DNA from: Copromyces sp. CBS 386.78
Lineage: Eukaryota; Ascomycota; Sordariomycetes; Sordariales; Sordariaceae
Length of the DNA stretch: 64,000 nt
Direction: 5' to 3'
NCBI GenBank assembly: GCA_030685235.1
Contig: MU839156.1
Coordinates: 62,001-126,000 of the forward strand
The position numbers were made by a program, and so were the translations under genes. Of this stretch, positions 11,330 to 21,897 are shown piece by piece (within the stretch, counting starts at the first letter, position 1; each line of letters begins with the position of its first letter). The notes beneath the pieces were generated by a model. That model made no database searches and had not been told where the DNA came from. It saw nothing but the letters and a program-made list of their open reading frames with translations.

Positions 11330-13324
11330 CTACACCGCAACCCTACCAAAAAAGGCTCTCTTCTTCATCTTGGACCCCTCCGCCACCGCAGTCACGCTCC
11401 TCGCCGTCACCGGCTTCCAATCCTTCTGCTCCTTGTACCAAACCCCATTAATAACCACTCCCTGGCCCTGCAAAATCGCCTCAACCTGTTCCTGCGTACA
11501 CGTCGCGCCCAGATTCCTCAAGAAGCACTTGGCAACCACCTCCTCAGGCGGCGTAAGCTGTTTATCAGCCTTCTTGGGTCCCTGTGTCGCATACTCCCCA
11601 AGATTGACTCTAGCCCCGTTGCTGACCGCCTGCCCAGAAATGACACGCTCAAACACCCGGAAGGCCGTCTCAGGCTGGTAAGCGGGCACGTAATGCCCTG
11701 CTTGGTAGATCCTGCTGAAACTCAGGTTGCCGAACTGCCGCACCGCACCAGCCTCGCGGCCGTTGACTTGGATGGGGGCGTACCCGGCTTGGGCGAACTG
11801 GGTCGGGTAAGGAGATTTCGGGTCGATATCTTTGACGGCCTCGGCCACAGCCAAAGAGGCGGATTCTCCGCCCATCCAGTTGCAGATGTAATCTCTGTCG
11901 CCATAGACCAACCCGATGCGCACGCCGCGCTGCAAGAGGGAGGCCAGCTTGCCGATTAGTCCGCCGCGAGCTCTATCGCCCGTCTGGAAAAACGCCTGGT
12001 AGACCACGGGCGACACGTCCGTGTAGTTGATCACGCTCCCGATAGCTTCCTGCACGCGCCGCGAGTTGAGGTACTCGAGGTAGTGATAATCGGGAAACGC
12101 GTCGGGGCCGACGTGCGCAATGTCATACGCGTTGACGCCCGTAGCGAGCACGGAGCCCAGGAGTTGTTGGCAGGTCAAGGCGGCGTAGGCGCACACTTGG
12201 TTGACGGTTTCGTCAGCGCCCTGGTCTAAGGGATCGAGCGCGGCTTGAGCTTGGCGGCACGCGAGGATCAGGTCTTTGCACCCGGTTTCGGGCGCGTTGA
12301 AGCCGGCGGTGATGGCGTCGGCGGCGGCTTGGTCGATCAGCTTGATACCGTACGTGTTGTTGACGGCCATTTCGACGTAGCGAGAGCCTTGGACGAGGTC
12401 GTCGATGCAGCCGTTCATGATGCCGAGGGAGGTGAGCTTGATTTCGCGGTTGCCGCTCCTTTTGGAACGGGACTGGGCGTCCTGTCGCTTTGAGAGGGGA
12501 AACGCGCGCTTCTTAAGCTTGTCGTTTTCCTTCACCCACACGTCGGCGAAGACAGGCCCGTAGTGGCCGCCATAGCTTTCCGTAAAGAGGTTGACGCCCA
12601 ACGGGCCGTTCTGATCGGGGACGTACTCAGGGAAGGCGCTCCCCAAGCCCTGGAGCAGGTGGTAGACAGCCGTGGCGGCATTTTGAGTGGTGTTGGCCGT
12701 GTTTTGGATGTTGCTCGAGGAAAAGGTGCCGTTGAGGAACAGGTTGGGGGGCAGGCCGTCAGGCAGTTGCATGTTGGGCGAGGACATGCCCGTCGTCAAG
12801 TCCAGAGAGCCATTGGTGGGGGTGTCATAGGAGAAGCCGACTTGGTTGGGCTGGTCGACAAAGAGCATGTTGGAGGCTCTGTCCCAGCCCCATTCTCTGG
12901 CGGCCGTCTCCAAGCGGTTGGCGCTCTTCTCGACGACCTGGCAAGGGCCGTTTTCGGCGAAGAGGCCGAACATGGAGCTTGCGCCGGGCCCGCCGTTGAG
13001 CATCATGGTCAAAGCAGAGGTTGGCTCGCGGGCACCGACGAACCAAAAGAAGAGGTGGGTTGGGTACTCGCCGGGGACGGTGACCCAGCCGGTATACTGC
13101 TTCTGGGCTCTGAAAGCAGTCGTACAGACATCGTTAGGCTCTTTGTACGAGATCTTGATGTTGGGGTTGGAGGGCGAGGTGACCGTTTTCAGGCCGACAG
13201 CTCGAGATGGCGGGAACTGTGCCTCACTCAAGGCAGCGAGAGCGGCAAGTGTCGACAGGGTGAGCACTTTGGACCATGATGGCGAGGCTCCGTTGCCCTT
13301 CTTGGTACTGAATGGCGACCACAT
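11330..13324 (-). CDS. Secreted serine carboxypeptidase (peptidase family S10)
   Basis: Removes C-terminal residues from peptides. Probably secreted or vacuolar. One intronless frame of 664 aa, longer than the usual 450-550. A hydrophobic signal segment lies at residues ~19-36 (KVLTLSTLAALAALSEA). The oxyanion-hole motif is MLNGGPGASSM (~108-118). The nucleophile motif is ESYGGHYGP with Ser250, the catalytic Asp is D478 in YGDRDYICNW, and the catalytic His is H544 in AGHYVPAYQPE. The complete triad argues for an active enzyme. Several N-glycosylation sequons (NGT, NTT, NYT, NLS) fit the secretory route. Odd points are a basic insert at ~272-291 with several KR pairs, which look like Kex2-type processing sites, and a ~100-residue C-terminal extension after the His motif. 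Confidence 0.93.
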   Translation of the reverse strand: MWSPFSTKKGNGASPSWSKVLTLSTLAALAALSEAQFPPSRAVGLKTVTSPSNPNIKISYKEPNDVCTTAFRAQKQYTGWVTVPGEYPTHLFFWFVGAREPTSALTMMLNGGPGASSMFGLFAENGPCQVVEKSANRLETAAREWGWDRASNMLFVDQPNQVGFSYDTPTNGSLDLTTGMSSPNMQLPDGLPPNLFLNGTFSSSNIQNTANTTQNAATAVYHLLQGLGSAFPEYVPDQNGPLGVNLFTESYGGHYGPVFADVWVKENDKLKKRAFPLSKRQDAQSRSKRSGNREIKLTSLGIMNGCIDDLVQGSRYVEMAVNNTYGIKLIDQAAADAITAGFNAPETGCKDLILACRQAQAALDPLDQGADETVNQVCAYAALTCQQLLGSVLATGVNAYDIAHVGPDAFPDYHYLEYLNSRRVQEAIGSVINYTDVSPVVYQAFFQTGDRARGGLIGKLASLLQRGVRIGLVYGDRDYICNWMGGESASLAVAEAVKDIDPKSPYPTQFAQAGYAPIQVNGREAGAVRQFGNLSFSRIYQAGHYVPAYQPETAFRVFERVISGQAVSNGARVNLGEYATQGPKKADKQLTPPEEVVAKCFLRNLGATCTQEQVEAILQGQGVVINGVWYKEQKDWKPVTARSVTAVAEGSKMKKRAFFGRVAV

Positions 13325-14771
13325 CTTGCTGAAGATGGCGAGTTTTCCAAGCTTCTTTCCAAGATTTCGAATTTGGAAAGAGGACAGGAAGGAAGAGAGG
13401 TGCAGTGAAGCCGGATGATGAGAAGAGGAGGTTATGGATTAGAGGGCGACTTGGATGCACTTTATATAAAAAGTAACCGTTAGGGATCATGAATAGGCGA
13501 GCGAACCTGAATGAGAATTCATCCGATCTCAATCCAAGTTCACGAGGCAGTCGCCCTGTTCTCGACGCGATGGCCCAAACCTTGCTTGGTCTGAAGTAAA
13601 GTGCAGTAAAGTCAGAGATGGAAGGAAGGCCTTTGGTCCGGTGCACTGTAACTATCGCAACCAGTGAACACCGCCTACAAATCCCAAAGCTTGGAGGTTT
13701 AGTTGCTGCAGCGAATAAGGAGCCGCAAACGGCCAACTTACACTGGCTCATTAGAGCCGCTAATGCACGAACGTTACCAGATCTGGGTCTGAATAAGGTG
13801 CATGAATAGACCCTGACCGTTGGGACGAGACAAACCGCATGAATTAGCTTGATATGGCCCGTGCACGTGTCAGTTGGTCCCCTTTTGGGTGATCTCCATC
13901 TTCCTCTTTCCATCGTCTGTCAACAATGACACTCATCAGCCACTGCCTCGTAACATTATCTTTCTTACGTTCTATTTTCGCGCTTCTAGAAGCTGTGCCC
14001 CTTGTGGTGTACTTGATCGATTTATCTGATACGATGAGGCTCGGTGGAAATTGCTTCCCACTTTTGGACCATGTCAGTTGGCATGGGTTTGAGATATCGG
14101 AACTCGGAAAGAATATCTGCGGCATCGGCATTTGTTTTAAGATTCTGGTCCGGGTACGTTGACCTGAACACTCCTGCGGCATCGACGTGGGACAGGCCCG
14201 ATGATGTCCGCAGTAATCAATAGCAATTGTTGCGTTGCCTTCCAGCTCTGCCGTACGGTGCCGTGATGCCGACACGTCGAGGGGAGGGTTCACCGCAAAG
14301 GAGGGGAAACAACACGCAAAAACCGGCTCACCAACCAACCGAATTGCCTCCTCTCCTCAATATTCCTGAAGCTATCGATCGACGTGCGTCTTTTCAAGCG
14401 GCTAGTTCTGACCACGAGGTGCATGATATGATGTCTCGCAAGAATTTCCCGGGACTGTGGTACCGGCGGGCAAGAACGCCACCATCTGCAAGGAGCAGGG
14501 CACCCTGGAAAGGTCGTCTCAACTCCCAAGCCATCCATGCATGCGTGCCGTGCGGCTCAATGAGAAAACGCGACTGAATGGCGCGAAACGAAGCGAAACG
14601 CAACAACCTCTTCTCATATCTCTTCTGACTGATCAAGTGAAGAGGGAAAAAGAAGCCAGAGGTTGAGTGTTTCACACTGATGCGCATGTTGACAAATCCA
14701 AGCCCGCAAAGAGCCTCCCACATATCCCCAAGCCGCAAGCCGCCCAACACAACAGATCCTACTGAGCGGAG
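13325..14771. other. Spacer / promoter of the carboxypeptidase gene
   Basis: About 1.4 kb, with the carboxypeptidase promoter on the left (AT-rich TTTATATAAAAAG at about 13460, a candidate TATA on the minus strand). No credible gene. Confidence 0.55.
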
Positions 14772-14997
14772 ATGCCGTCCCTATCGAGCCCTGCCGACTT
14801 CCCCTCTCCCTCTGGCTCCTCAGGCCCCTCAGCAACAGATGTAAACACTTTACATCGGCGTTCCCTTCGCCGCCCTCTTTCTCTTCCCCCTCCTCCTCCT
14901 CCTCCTACTACCCACGGTTCGCCTCCGCGTCCACCGCCCTCGGCACAACCTCGCAAACCATCCTCTGGAGCTACCGCATCCCTGACTTCATCCTCTC

Positions 14998-15018
14998 TTT
15001 TTTTTTTCTTTTTTTTTT
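14998..15018. repeat. Poly-T tract (T10-C-T10)
   Basis: Homopolymer run inside the probable intron or coding region of the unresolved gene. It is a likely site of length variation or sequencing error. Confidence 0.8.
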
Positions 15019-15052
15019 CCCCGCAAAGAAACCGTCCCCTGTGGTATTTTAG

Positions 15053-15824
15053 TCTTGCTGGGTGTGGTTGATGAGTCCGCCACCCCTGAGTGGGCTAGTA
15101 AACGTGACTACAACTTGGTACAGAATCTGGGGCAGTTTGCTAGACGAACGAGGAAGCAGAGAGAGGCGAGAGTCGCGGAGGCAAAAGCTGCCGGTGGGAC
15201 ATCCGGAGAGGGAGAGAATGTTTAGGGAACGGTTGGCGAGGGAGGGGGAGGGAGAGGTTGTAGGGTAGTGATTTCTTTTTATTTAATTCTTTTTTTTTCT
15301 TTTTTGGAATTTTTAGGAATTTCTAGGAATTTTTCTTTTTCCTCCTTGCCACTTGAGAAACAGTGAGGCTGACTAGGTGGCTGACGTGAAACAAAACAGT
15401 GAGAGAAAAACTCCGTCTGGAAGCTCAATGGAAAGAAACAAGGCTGATAGAAGCTTTCCAGTTACCGAAATGGAGCGCGGACCTGGTGGCTGAGCACTTG
15501 TTCACCTGGCTCAAGAAGCATGATGGATCAGCGTCCAAGTCTCTCCCCGTAAATCAATCCCAAGGCCTTAAAGATGTCGCAGGGATGATTTTGCACAAGA
15601 CGGTACTAGACGTCCAGTTTGCCTCGGCTGTGTTTGCGAAACTCGAGTTGTGGAAGGCATGGGCGGATAATGGCGGGATGCGAAGGTCGGATATGGAGGC
15701 GTTGCAAGGCGATGGTAATGTTGAGGAGGGCCGGGTTCAGTTATTTGCGTTTGCGTATGCGGCGGTGTTGGTGGCGCTGCGCGATAAAGGGGGCGTCCAT
15801 GGCGGCGGATGTTGTTGGCCTTGA
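15053..15824 (+). CDS. Hypothetical multi-exon gene, model incomplete
   Basis: Two stretches look coding. The first, 15053 to ~15217, follows an acceptor (TTTTAG) and reads LGVVDESATPEW then DYNLVQNLGQFARR and a Lys/Arg/Glu/Ala helix, ending at TAG (15217-15219) unless spliced earlier. The second, 15400-15824, follows a good branch site plus acceptor (CTGAC...AACAG) and reads EKLRLEAQWKETRLIEAF, then LPKWSADLVAEHLFTWL and LQFAFAY-like helices, ending ...GGGCCWP. It enters with two bases of a codon, so it needs an upstream exon. A candidate upstream exon near 14840-15000 reads YYPRFASASTALGTTSQTIL, but a 10T-C-10T tract (14998-15018) separates it, and I found no convincing donor. No family recognised. 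It could be one gene or two, or contain a frameshift at the poly-T tract. Confidence 0.4.
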
Positions 15825-16055
15825 GGGGACGCTGTCGATGGATTTGCCGGAGTGTTTGCGGTTGTGGAGGGTTGTGCGCTTGGGGTGAGAAGAGGACGAC
15901 AACCCGAGGGACCATCATAACCATCTATTCGTATCGTTACCCCTGATAGCCAGCCCCATTCACATGTACAGCTTTCCATATCATATACATATTCACACAC
16001 AACATAAACGTACAACATCATCGCTCCCTTCCCCCAAGATGCCATGCTTGCTGTC

Positions 16056-17105
16056 TCAAGCATTGTCCTCACCAGCCAACCTCTGCACCCCCAAAAAGTA
16101 ATTCCCAACCTTCTCACTCCCCGGCACCTCCTTCCACCCCAACCCCGGCACATACACCACACCCATGGCCCTCGGCCGTCCCCAAAACCTCCGCTTCTCC
16201 TCTGTCTCCTCAAAGTACCCTCTCAGCTCATACTCATTGATATACTTGTGCCAATCATGCGTCCCCTTGGGCACAATGCCCAGTACGTCCTCGGCCATGA
16301 AATTCGTGGTAAACCAACTCGTCCAGGTCCTTGCAATCGTGCTCATGACCAACCACCCGCCGGGTTTCACGAACTGGGCGACGTGGTCGAGGAACAAGGA
16401 AGGGTGGTCGACGTGCTCGATTACTTCGAAGCAAGAGACCACGTCGAATTTCTGGGTTACCGCTTCGGGCTTGAGTGTAGGGAGGGACTCGATGGTCGAG
16501 GAGAGGTACGTCAGCTTGGGCGACAAGCCCGGGTCTTTCTTGGCGTGGGAGCGGGCAATGGCTAGCACGCCGGGGGACGGGTCGATGGCGAGGACCGAAG
16601 AGGTGGTGGGTAGGCGGGCGGCGGACTCGGCGAAGATGCCGCCGCCGCAGCCGATGTCGAGATAGCGCAGTTTTTGCACGTTGGAGGTGTTGTGTGTGGT
16701 GTTGTGGGCGGCGTCGGAAGAGGGAGGAAGGAGGTCGGAGGAGTCCTCGGTTAGGACGGTGAAGGAGGAGTAAGGGGAGGAGGAGCGGCAATTCTGGATG
16801 AAGTCGTGTCGTAGCGGGTTCATGAGGTGGAGGGCGCGCGAGGAGCCGTGGGGGTCCCACCAGGTGGCGGCGAGGGTGTTGAAGTGGGAGATTTCGTCGG
16901 GGTTGACGGAGGAGGAGGAGGAGGAAGGGCCGGAGGGGCTAGAGTTATGGTTGGAGTGCCATCGTTGTGTCGTTGCTGATGGTGATGATGTTGTGACGGG
17001 TGCAGAGTATTGTGGTGTTGATGCTAGGCGAGCAATTGTCTTTGGGTTCCGGACGCGCCGGGCCATTGTTGGCGCCAATTGGCGGAGTGGTGATGATGGC
17101 AACAT
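16056..17105 (-). CDS. COQ3: Ubiquinone biosynthesis O-methyltransferase, mitochondrial (Coq3/UbiG)
   Basis: An S-adenosylmethionine-dependent O-methyltransferase that carries out both O-methylations of the coenzyme Q ring at the matrix face of the mitochondrial inner membrane. A single exon of 349 aa from the ATG at 17105; a second in-frame ATG at 17066 is also possible. The N-terminus (residues ~1-40) is rich in Arg/Ser/Thr and lacks acidic residues, fitting a mitochondrial presequence. The UbiG signature FNTLAATWWDPHG...LHLMNPLR precedes the SAM-binding motif I, YLDIGCGGGIFAE (~148-160). Later motifs include FDVVSCFEVIEHVDHP and KPGGWLVMSTIART. A Ser/Thr/His-rich insert between WWDP and motif I is fungal-specific. 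Divergently oriented to RIB3 across 1.1 kb. Confidence 0.94.
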   Translation of the reverse strand: MLPSSPLRQLAPTMARRVRNPKTIARLASTPQYSAPVTTSSPSATTQRWHSNHNSSPSGPSSSSSSVNPDEISHFNTLAATWWDPHGSSRALHLMNPLRHDFIQNCRSSSPYSSFTVLTEDSSDLLPPSSDAAHNTTHNTSNVQKLRYLDIGCGGGIFAESAARLPTTSSVLAIDPSPGVLAIARSHAKKDPGLSPKLTYLSSTIESLPTLKPEAVTQKFDVVSCFEVIEHVDHPSLFLDHVAQFVKPGGWLVMSTIARTWTSWFTTNFMAEDVLGIVPKGTHDWHKYINEYELRGYFEETEEKRRFWGRPRAMGVVYVPGLGWKEVPGSEKVGNYFLGVQRLAGEDNA

Positions 17106-18196
17106 TAGTGATGTGCTTTGAAGCTCTTTTTTAGTTTGAGGGAGCTTCAGCAGTAACGACAAGTTCAAGCTCTCAAGCTGGTAATGTCAATGTTTCCCGC
17201 AATTGGTGGTCGCAAGTCGGCAACCTGGATGGCCGATCGTCAACAGGGATCAACACTGCGGGCGTTGGGCGATAAGGCAAACATTATCGATAAGCCGATA
17301 AGAATTATTTCCCCGATCCCCAATTTCGCCGTGTGATTCAACGGTCGAGCATGTCTTTGCCGCTGCAGGAACCGTTGTTGGTTCTTGCCCTGAGGCTGTT
17401 CTCGGGTCTCGATTTCATATGTTTACAGTTCCAAGTACCTATCTGAGTTTCCGCATGCATCGGCTTATACTGTAGGTGTGTAGTCTAGTGTTCCTTCTCC
17501 CTGTAACTAGTGGCCGATGGACCGGACAGTTTTAATCGAGGTTTGTAAGCCGCCGGTCAGCTTTTCTAAGCCTGGAGAATCCGTGTGATCCGGGTTATAT
17601 AAACGTATAACGAACATGATGTGACGTTTGATGTCCTCTTCAACCCAATTCTGGTCAACTGTCAAGATATCTCGACAAGCCGTGCTCTTCCTGTGGCCTC
17701 GGCATCTTCCCCGGCGACTGCTCCGCTGACCCTCAACCTCCCATACCGAAAGTGCGGCAAGCGGCATCCCCCCCAGCCAAATCCACATTGACAACTTGAA
17801 ACCCACCCAGAGGCCACCTTGAACCGAGACCGCCCTAAATAAGTCGCAATCGCCGGCAATTGCCCCTCACTGACTGACTGAACCGTCCAAGCCAATTGCC
17901 CAATTGCCCAATTGCCATCCAAGTTGCCCCCCCACCTCACTCTCCAAGTATTGGTCCCTTAAGGTTGCATATCATCAGAGAAAAATAGTTGAGGGGAGAG
18001 CAACAAAACAACACTCGACAATTTACGAAAAGTCAGAGATACCCCGATATCAAACAAAGCACAGCTATCCGCCGAAACCGCATTACAACTTGCGCCTTCA
18101 CGTCCTACCCCCAACCAACACCAGGACGCATCATCACCCAAGTGACTCGACCGGTTTCAATACAAACCTACTTACTACATACACACAACAATCACA
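17106..18196. promoter_or_regulatory. Divergent COQ3-RIB3 intergenic region
   Basis: 1.1 kb shared upstream region of two divergently transcribed genes. It contains four exact CAATTGCC octamers (17857, 17893, 17901, 17909), the last three head to tail. No coding potential seen. Confidence 0.55.
17893..17916 (+). repeat. Three tandem CAATTGCC octamers
   Basis: Exact head-to-tail 8-bp repeat ~280-305 bp upstream of the RIB3 ATG, with a fourth copy at 17857-17864. Each contains the E-box-type palindrome CAATTG. Confidence 0.85.
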
Positions 18197-18985
18197 ATGG
18201 CTTCCCAACAAGAATCCCGGATGGACCCGTCAGTATTTGACAGCATCCCCGACACCGTCGAGGCATTCCGTACGTTTCCTATTCCTCCCTCCTCGGCAGT
18301 CCCTCCAACGCCCCAGTCAGCTAACCCCCCTTCCTCTCCCCACACAGGCAACGGCGAATTCGTCGTAGTCCTCGACGACCCCAACCGCGAGAACGAAGCC
18401 GACCTAATCATCGCCGCCGAATCCGTCACCGCCCAACAAATGGCCTTCATGGTGCGCTACTCCTCGGGCCTCATCTGCGCCCCCATCCTGCCCCAGCGCA
18501 CCCTCGATCTCGACCTCCCGCAAATGGTCGCTCACAACGAAGACCCGCGCGCGACCGCCTACACCATCAGTGTCGATGCCGCCGACCCCTCCGTCACCAC
18601 GGGCATCAGCGCCCACGACCGCGCTCTGGTGTGCCGTGTGCTTGCTGATGACAAGACCCAGCCCGAGGATTTGCGGAGACCGGGTCATGTCTTCCCCCTT
18701 AGGGCGAGACCGGGCGGTGTCAGGCAGAGGAGGGGACATACCGAGGCCGCGATTGATTTGTGTAGACTCGCCGGAAAGAAGCCGGCGGCGGTGATTAGCG
18801 AGTTGGTGGATGATGGGCGGGAGGTGCAAGGACAGGCCATCAGGGAGGAGCCGGGCATGATGAGGGGGGAGCAGTGCGTGGCCTTTGCGAGGAGGTGGGG
18901 GTTGAAGGTTTGCACCATTGAGGATATGGTCAAGTATTTGGAGGAGAAGGAGGGGAAGTTGGCCCACGTTAACGGGTCGTCGTGA
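18197..18985 (+). CDS. RIB3: 3,4-dihydroxy-2-butanone 4-phosphate synthase (riboflavin pathway)
   Basis: Converts ribulose 5-phosphate to 3,4-dihydroxy-2-butanone 4-phosphate plus formate, supplying the four-carbon unit of riboflavin. Two exons, 18197-18269 and 18348-18985, around a 78-nt intron (GTACGT...CACAG). Splicing gives EAFRNGEFVVVLDD, the family consensus, and a 236-aa protein. The intron has no in-frame stop and a length divisible by three, so an unspliced frame reads through with 26 extra residues. Key motifs are the acidic active-site loop DDPNRENEADLI, TGISAHDRA, RPGHVFPLRA and the metal/phosphate-binding RRGHTEAAIDLCRLAG. As in other fungi, there is no fused GTP cyclohydrolase II domain. 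Confidence 0.95.
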   Translation: MASQQESRMDPSVFDSIPDTVEAFRTFPIPPSSAVPPTPQSANPPSSPHTGNGEFVVVLDDPNRENEADLIIAAESVTAQQMAFMVRYSSGLICAPILPQRTLDLDLPQMVAHNEDPRATAYTISVDAADPSVTTGISAHDRALVCRVLADDKTQPEDLRRPGHVFPLRARPGGVRQRRGHTEAAIDLCRLAGKKPAAVISELVDDGREVQGQAIREEPGMMRGEQCVAFARRWGLKVCTIEDMVKYLEEKEGKLAHVNGSS

Positions 18986-21897
18986 GTAGCTCTCACGGGA
19001 CAGCCACTGACAGGTTACACACGCGGTTGATAGAGTGGGTGGGTTGAGCTAGAGCAGAGCAGCGCCCTGGGTCTTGGATAAAAAGGGGATTGGGTTATAA
19101 CTGATCAGGGATCATAAAAATGATGGGAATTTGCCCCGAGTTTTTGGAGCGATCGTGTTTACTCATAGGCGGGAAACGGTTTGCATAGAGAGCTAGCTAC
19201 ACTTGTTTGGTTCACAGGGCACACTGCGGTACTATCTCCATGGTTCTGTCATTTTTGTACATATAGCATACCTCTCCTCACATCTCGGGCTGTATTATGC
19301 ACATAGACTCGGGCCAACGGATATTTTGGGTTGTATGATGGATCCTGAGTTCGCCCTGTCTTGCGGTCTGGTGGTGTCATGAAGCATAGGGATAACCATG
19401 TTGGATGAGCCTTGCGTGGTCGAATGAGACGGGAGAACGACGACGCTTAACAACAGTTCCTTGCTTGCTCAAGCAGTCCATCACCAAAGCATGTCTCTAT
19501 CGGTACGTTATCGTCGTATCCCGCTGGCGGCAGTGCCATTACTGAAGCCAACATTGAGCACCAATACTTTCCGTTCCGTCATGTTTCGCAATCAGGACGG
19601 AAACCACGTCCAAGAGGTCCGTGACGGCAATCGGCCGCCGGGATCGGATAGCTACAATCACGCCATCATACCACAGATGACCGAAGCACATTTCTAGCTG
19701 GCAGACACAAAGTGCCCATATTTCACGAAGCATTGGTTTTAAGGCACAGCGGTATGCAAATGTGATCAATGTCTTTTCCATTTTGACTATCTCATGTAAT
19801 ATCCAACTCGCCAGGCCGCCAATGGCACCGAAGGCGTCTACCATGCGACCAAAGTCACGGCTCCAAAGAAACAAGTTGGTTCAATGGCCTACGATGTTGA
19901 GATCTACAGCTTGGCAATGACTTACCTGGCGCTGCTCAATGGCATGTCATCTTGGTGATAAGACCAGACAATGGTTCCTACGTCCAGCATGTTAGCTTGG
20001 GATCATCGACTCGAACTCAAAAAACAATGGCTTGTTCAAGAGGCGACTCAGTTCGGGTGCCGTGTCATCGGCGTTTTTCATCAAAGAGATAAAGCGAAGC
20101 AATATCCTATGTAGACCGTCGTGATAAATTTGATTCATCATTGTAGCCATTTGGAACAAGAAAAGAAGAGAAAATGTTGGCTTACCATCATGAGCAGCGA
20201 GAAGCAGGCGACGGTGTGTTCCAGGTATTAAACCATGGCAGACTGACTTTGTGACCGTTAGCATGCTGTAAGGCAGAGTGGCCAAGTAACAGGATGCAAT
20301 GGTGCAAAGATCAGACATGACAGGTGTCGTCGTCGCCGAAGCTCAGACATATGCTTGTCTTTGTGTTGTCGGATCATCATGGAAGGATACGGGCAGGAAA
20401 GCTCAGTGCCGAAGCAGAGACATAGGCACATACCGAAAAGCCCATGCATCGGGAGAGAATGTTCAGTAATCTGTGTGGTCTGGTTGATCGTTAGTCAAGA
20501 TGTTTAACTGAGAGCTGCAAAAGACTTGATCATGGAGATATGTTTCAGAGTTGCATGAATGGTATAAAAAAAAGGTTGTCTGCATGGGGAATCCCCGATA
20601 AGACTCGTCATCTAAAGGGATCATCATGGAATGGTGTGTTGTGATGTGAGAGAAAGGTAGCTTACCAAAACTGTTACGGCGCAAAAGCAAGTAGTGGCCC
20701 AAGTCCAACTGTACTCTGATGAGGCGCATTAGTCACCGTTCATGGTTGCTGATGTGCTTCAAAACGTGTTGATATTGGATGCTGATCAGCGGACGAGGTT
20801 TTCTAGGCCTGTCGCAAAAATGGCATGTCGTGCTCATGTGAAAAAATCGGAGCCCAGTGCCGTTTCATCATAGAAGCGTGTCGGAGAGGACAGCAAATGA
20901 ACCAACTCACAATTGGTTGCGGCACCACTACTGAGGTTGGCGGAAGAAAGTCTAGGCATCTGAACGAGGAAGTCAGCACATGGTCGACAACCAAGTTTGT
21001 GATCACATCAGGAAGAATGAAGTGCTTTCAATCAGATACAGCCTTTTATGTTTTCATTTGGTATCAATCGGTAATTCCAACTTGCAAAAGCAAAGTTGAT
21101 CATCAGGAAAGCGAGCGGGAAAAATAGTGTGGGAACCAACCTTTTGATGTCATGACCGAGAGGGAGAGAAAGGCACGATCAATGGGTAACTCCAAGGACC
21201 AAGACTAACGCGGTCGACCGCAAGATCGTGGCTCTCCCTCGCCTCCCCTCCCCCCAATCGCCCAATCCTATGCTCTATAGCCCATGTGGAGCGTGACGTT
21301 CATAAATCACTAGAAGCACTTCGCGATGGTTAGCCGGATTGTCCCAAGACAAATGGATGGTGTGCGACGCGAGTAGGTTGATACGTTGTCATTCAGACTG
21401 ACGTACATATCTAGTTGCATTTCCCGTAGGATCAAAGACTCTAGTTTGCGGTTTATGGTTGTGTCATCAGGACAAAGGGGGGAGGATGTGATTGTGCTGT
21501 TTGCTTGTGCTTGGAAGAAATCTAGAACTTACCAAAATTGGATTGGGCGATGCTCGGTGATGATGGAAGTTGAAAGTGGGAAGCGGCAGAAAAAAGTTGA
21601 GGCGCGCGAGGTTTTGAAGCTGCAACAGTTGTGGGGCCACGGGGGAAATTTTCGGCTGCAAGTTTGGGTGGGGTAGTCCAATTGGCGGCGGCGGGGGCTG
21701 CCCTGGCAAGCAAGGGCTTACGATAACGATAAGGAAGTGCAATTCACTCCTGTGCAGTCACGTGCAGCCGTAGCCTATTCGCGTTGGGGTAAGCTCCAGT
21801 TTCTCCACGTTTGCTTCTCGTCTAGCGCGTCTCCTCCAATGAGCAACTTCAAGACATCAACAACCACCACAATCAGAGTAAACAAAGCTCTCAAGAG
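18986..21897. other. 2.9-kb spacer, possibly holding a spliced minus-strand RNA
   Basis: No open frame with recognisable homology. On the minus strand there are several consensus 5' splice sites: GTAAGT/GTAAGC at about 21530, 20665, 20186 and 19925, and GTGAGT near 20912. Some have plausible branch sites and acceptors downstream. Splicing in any phase I tried soon meets stops. The left end holds the RIB3 3' UTR, the right end the promoter of the DNA glycosylase gene. Confidence 0.4.

Noticed and set aside
12563..13279. 238-codon plus-strand frame
   Set aside because: Antisense to the serine carboxypeptidase, whose catalytic motifs are on the minus strand.
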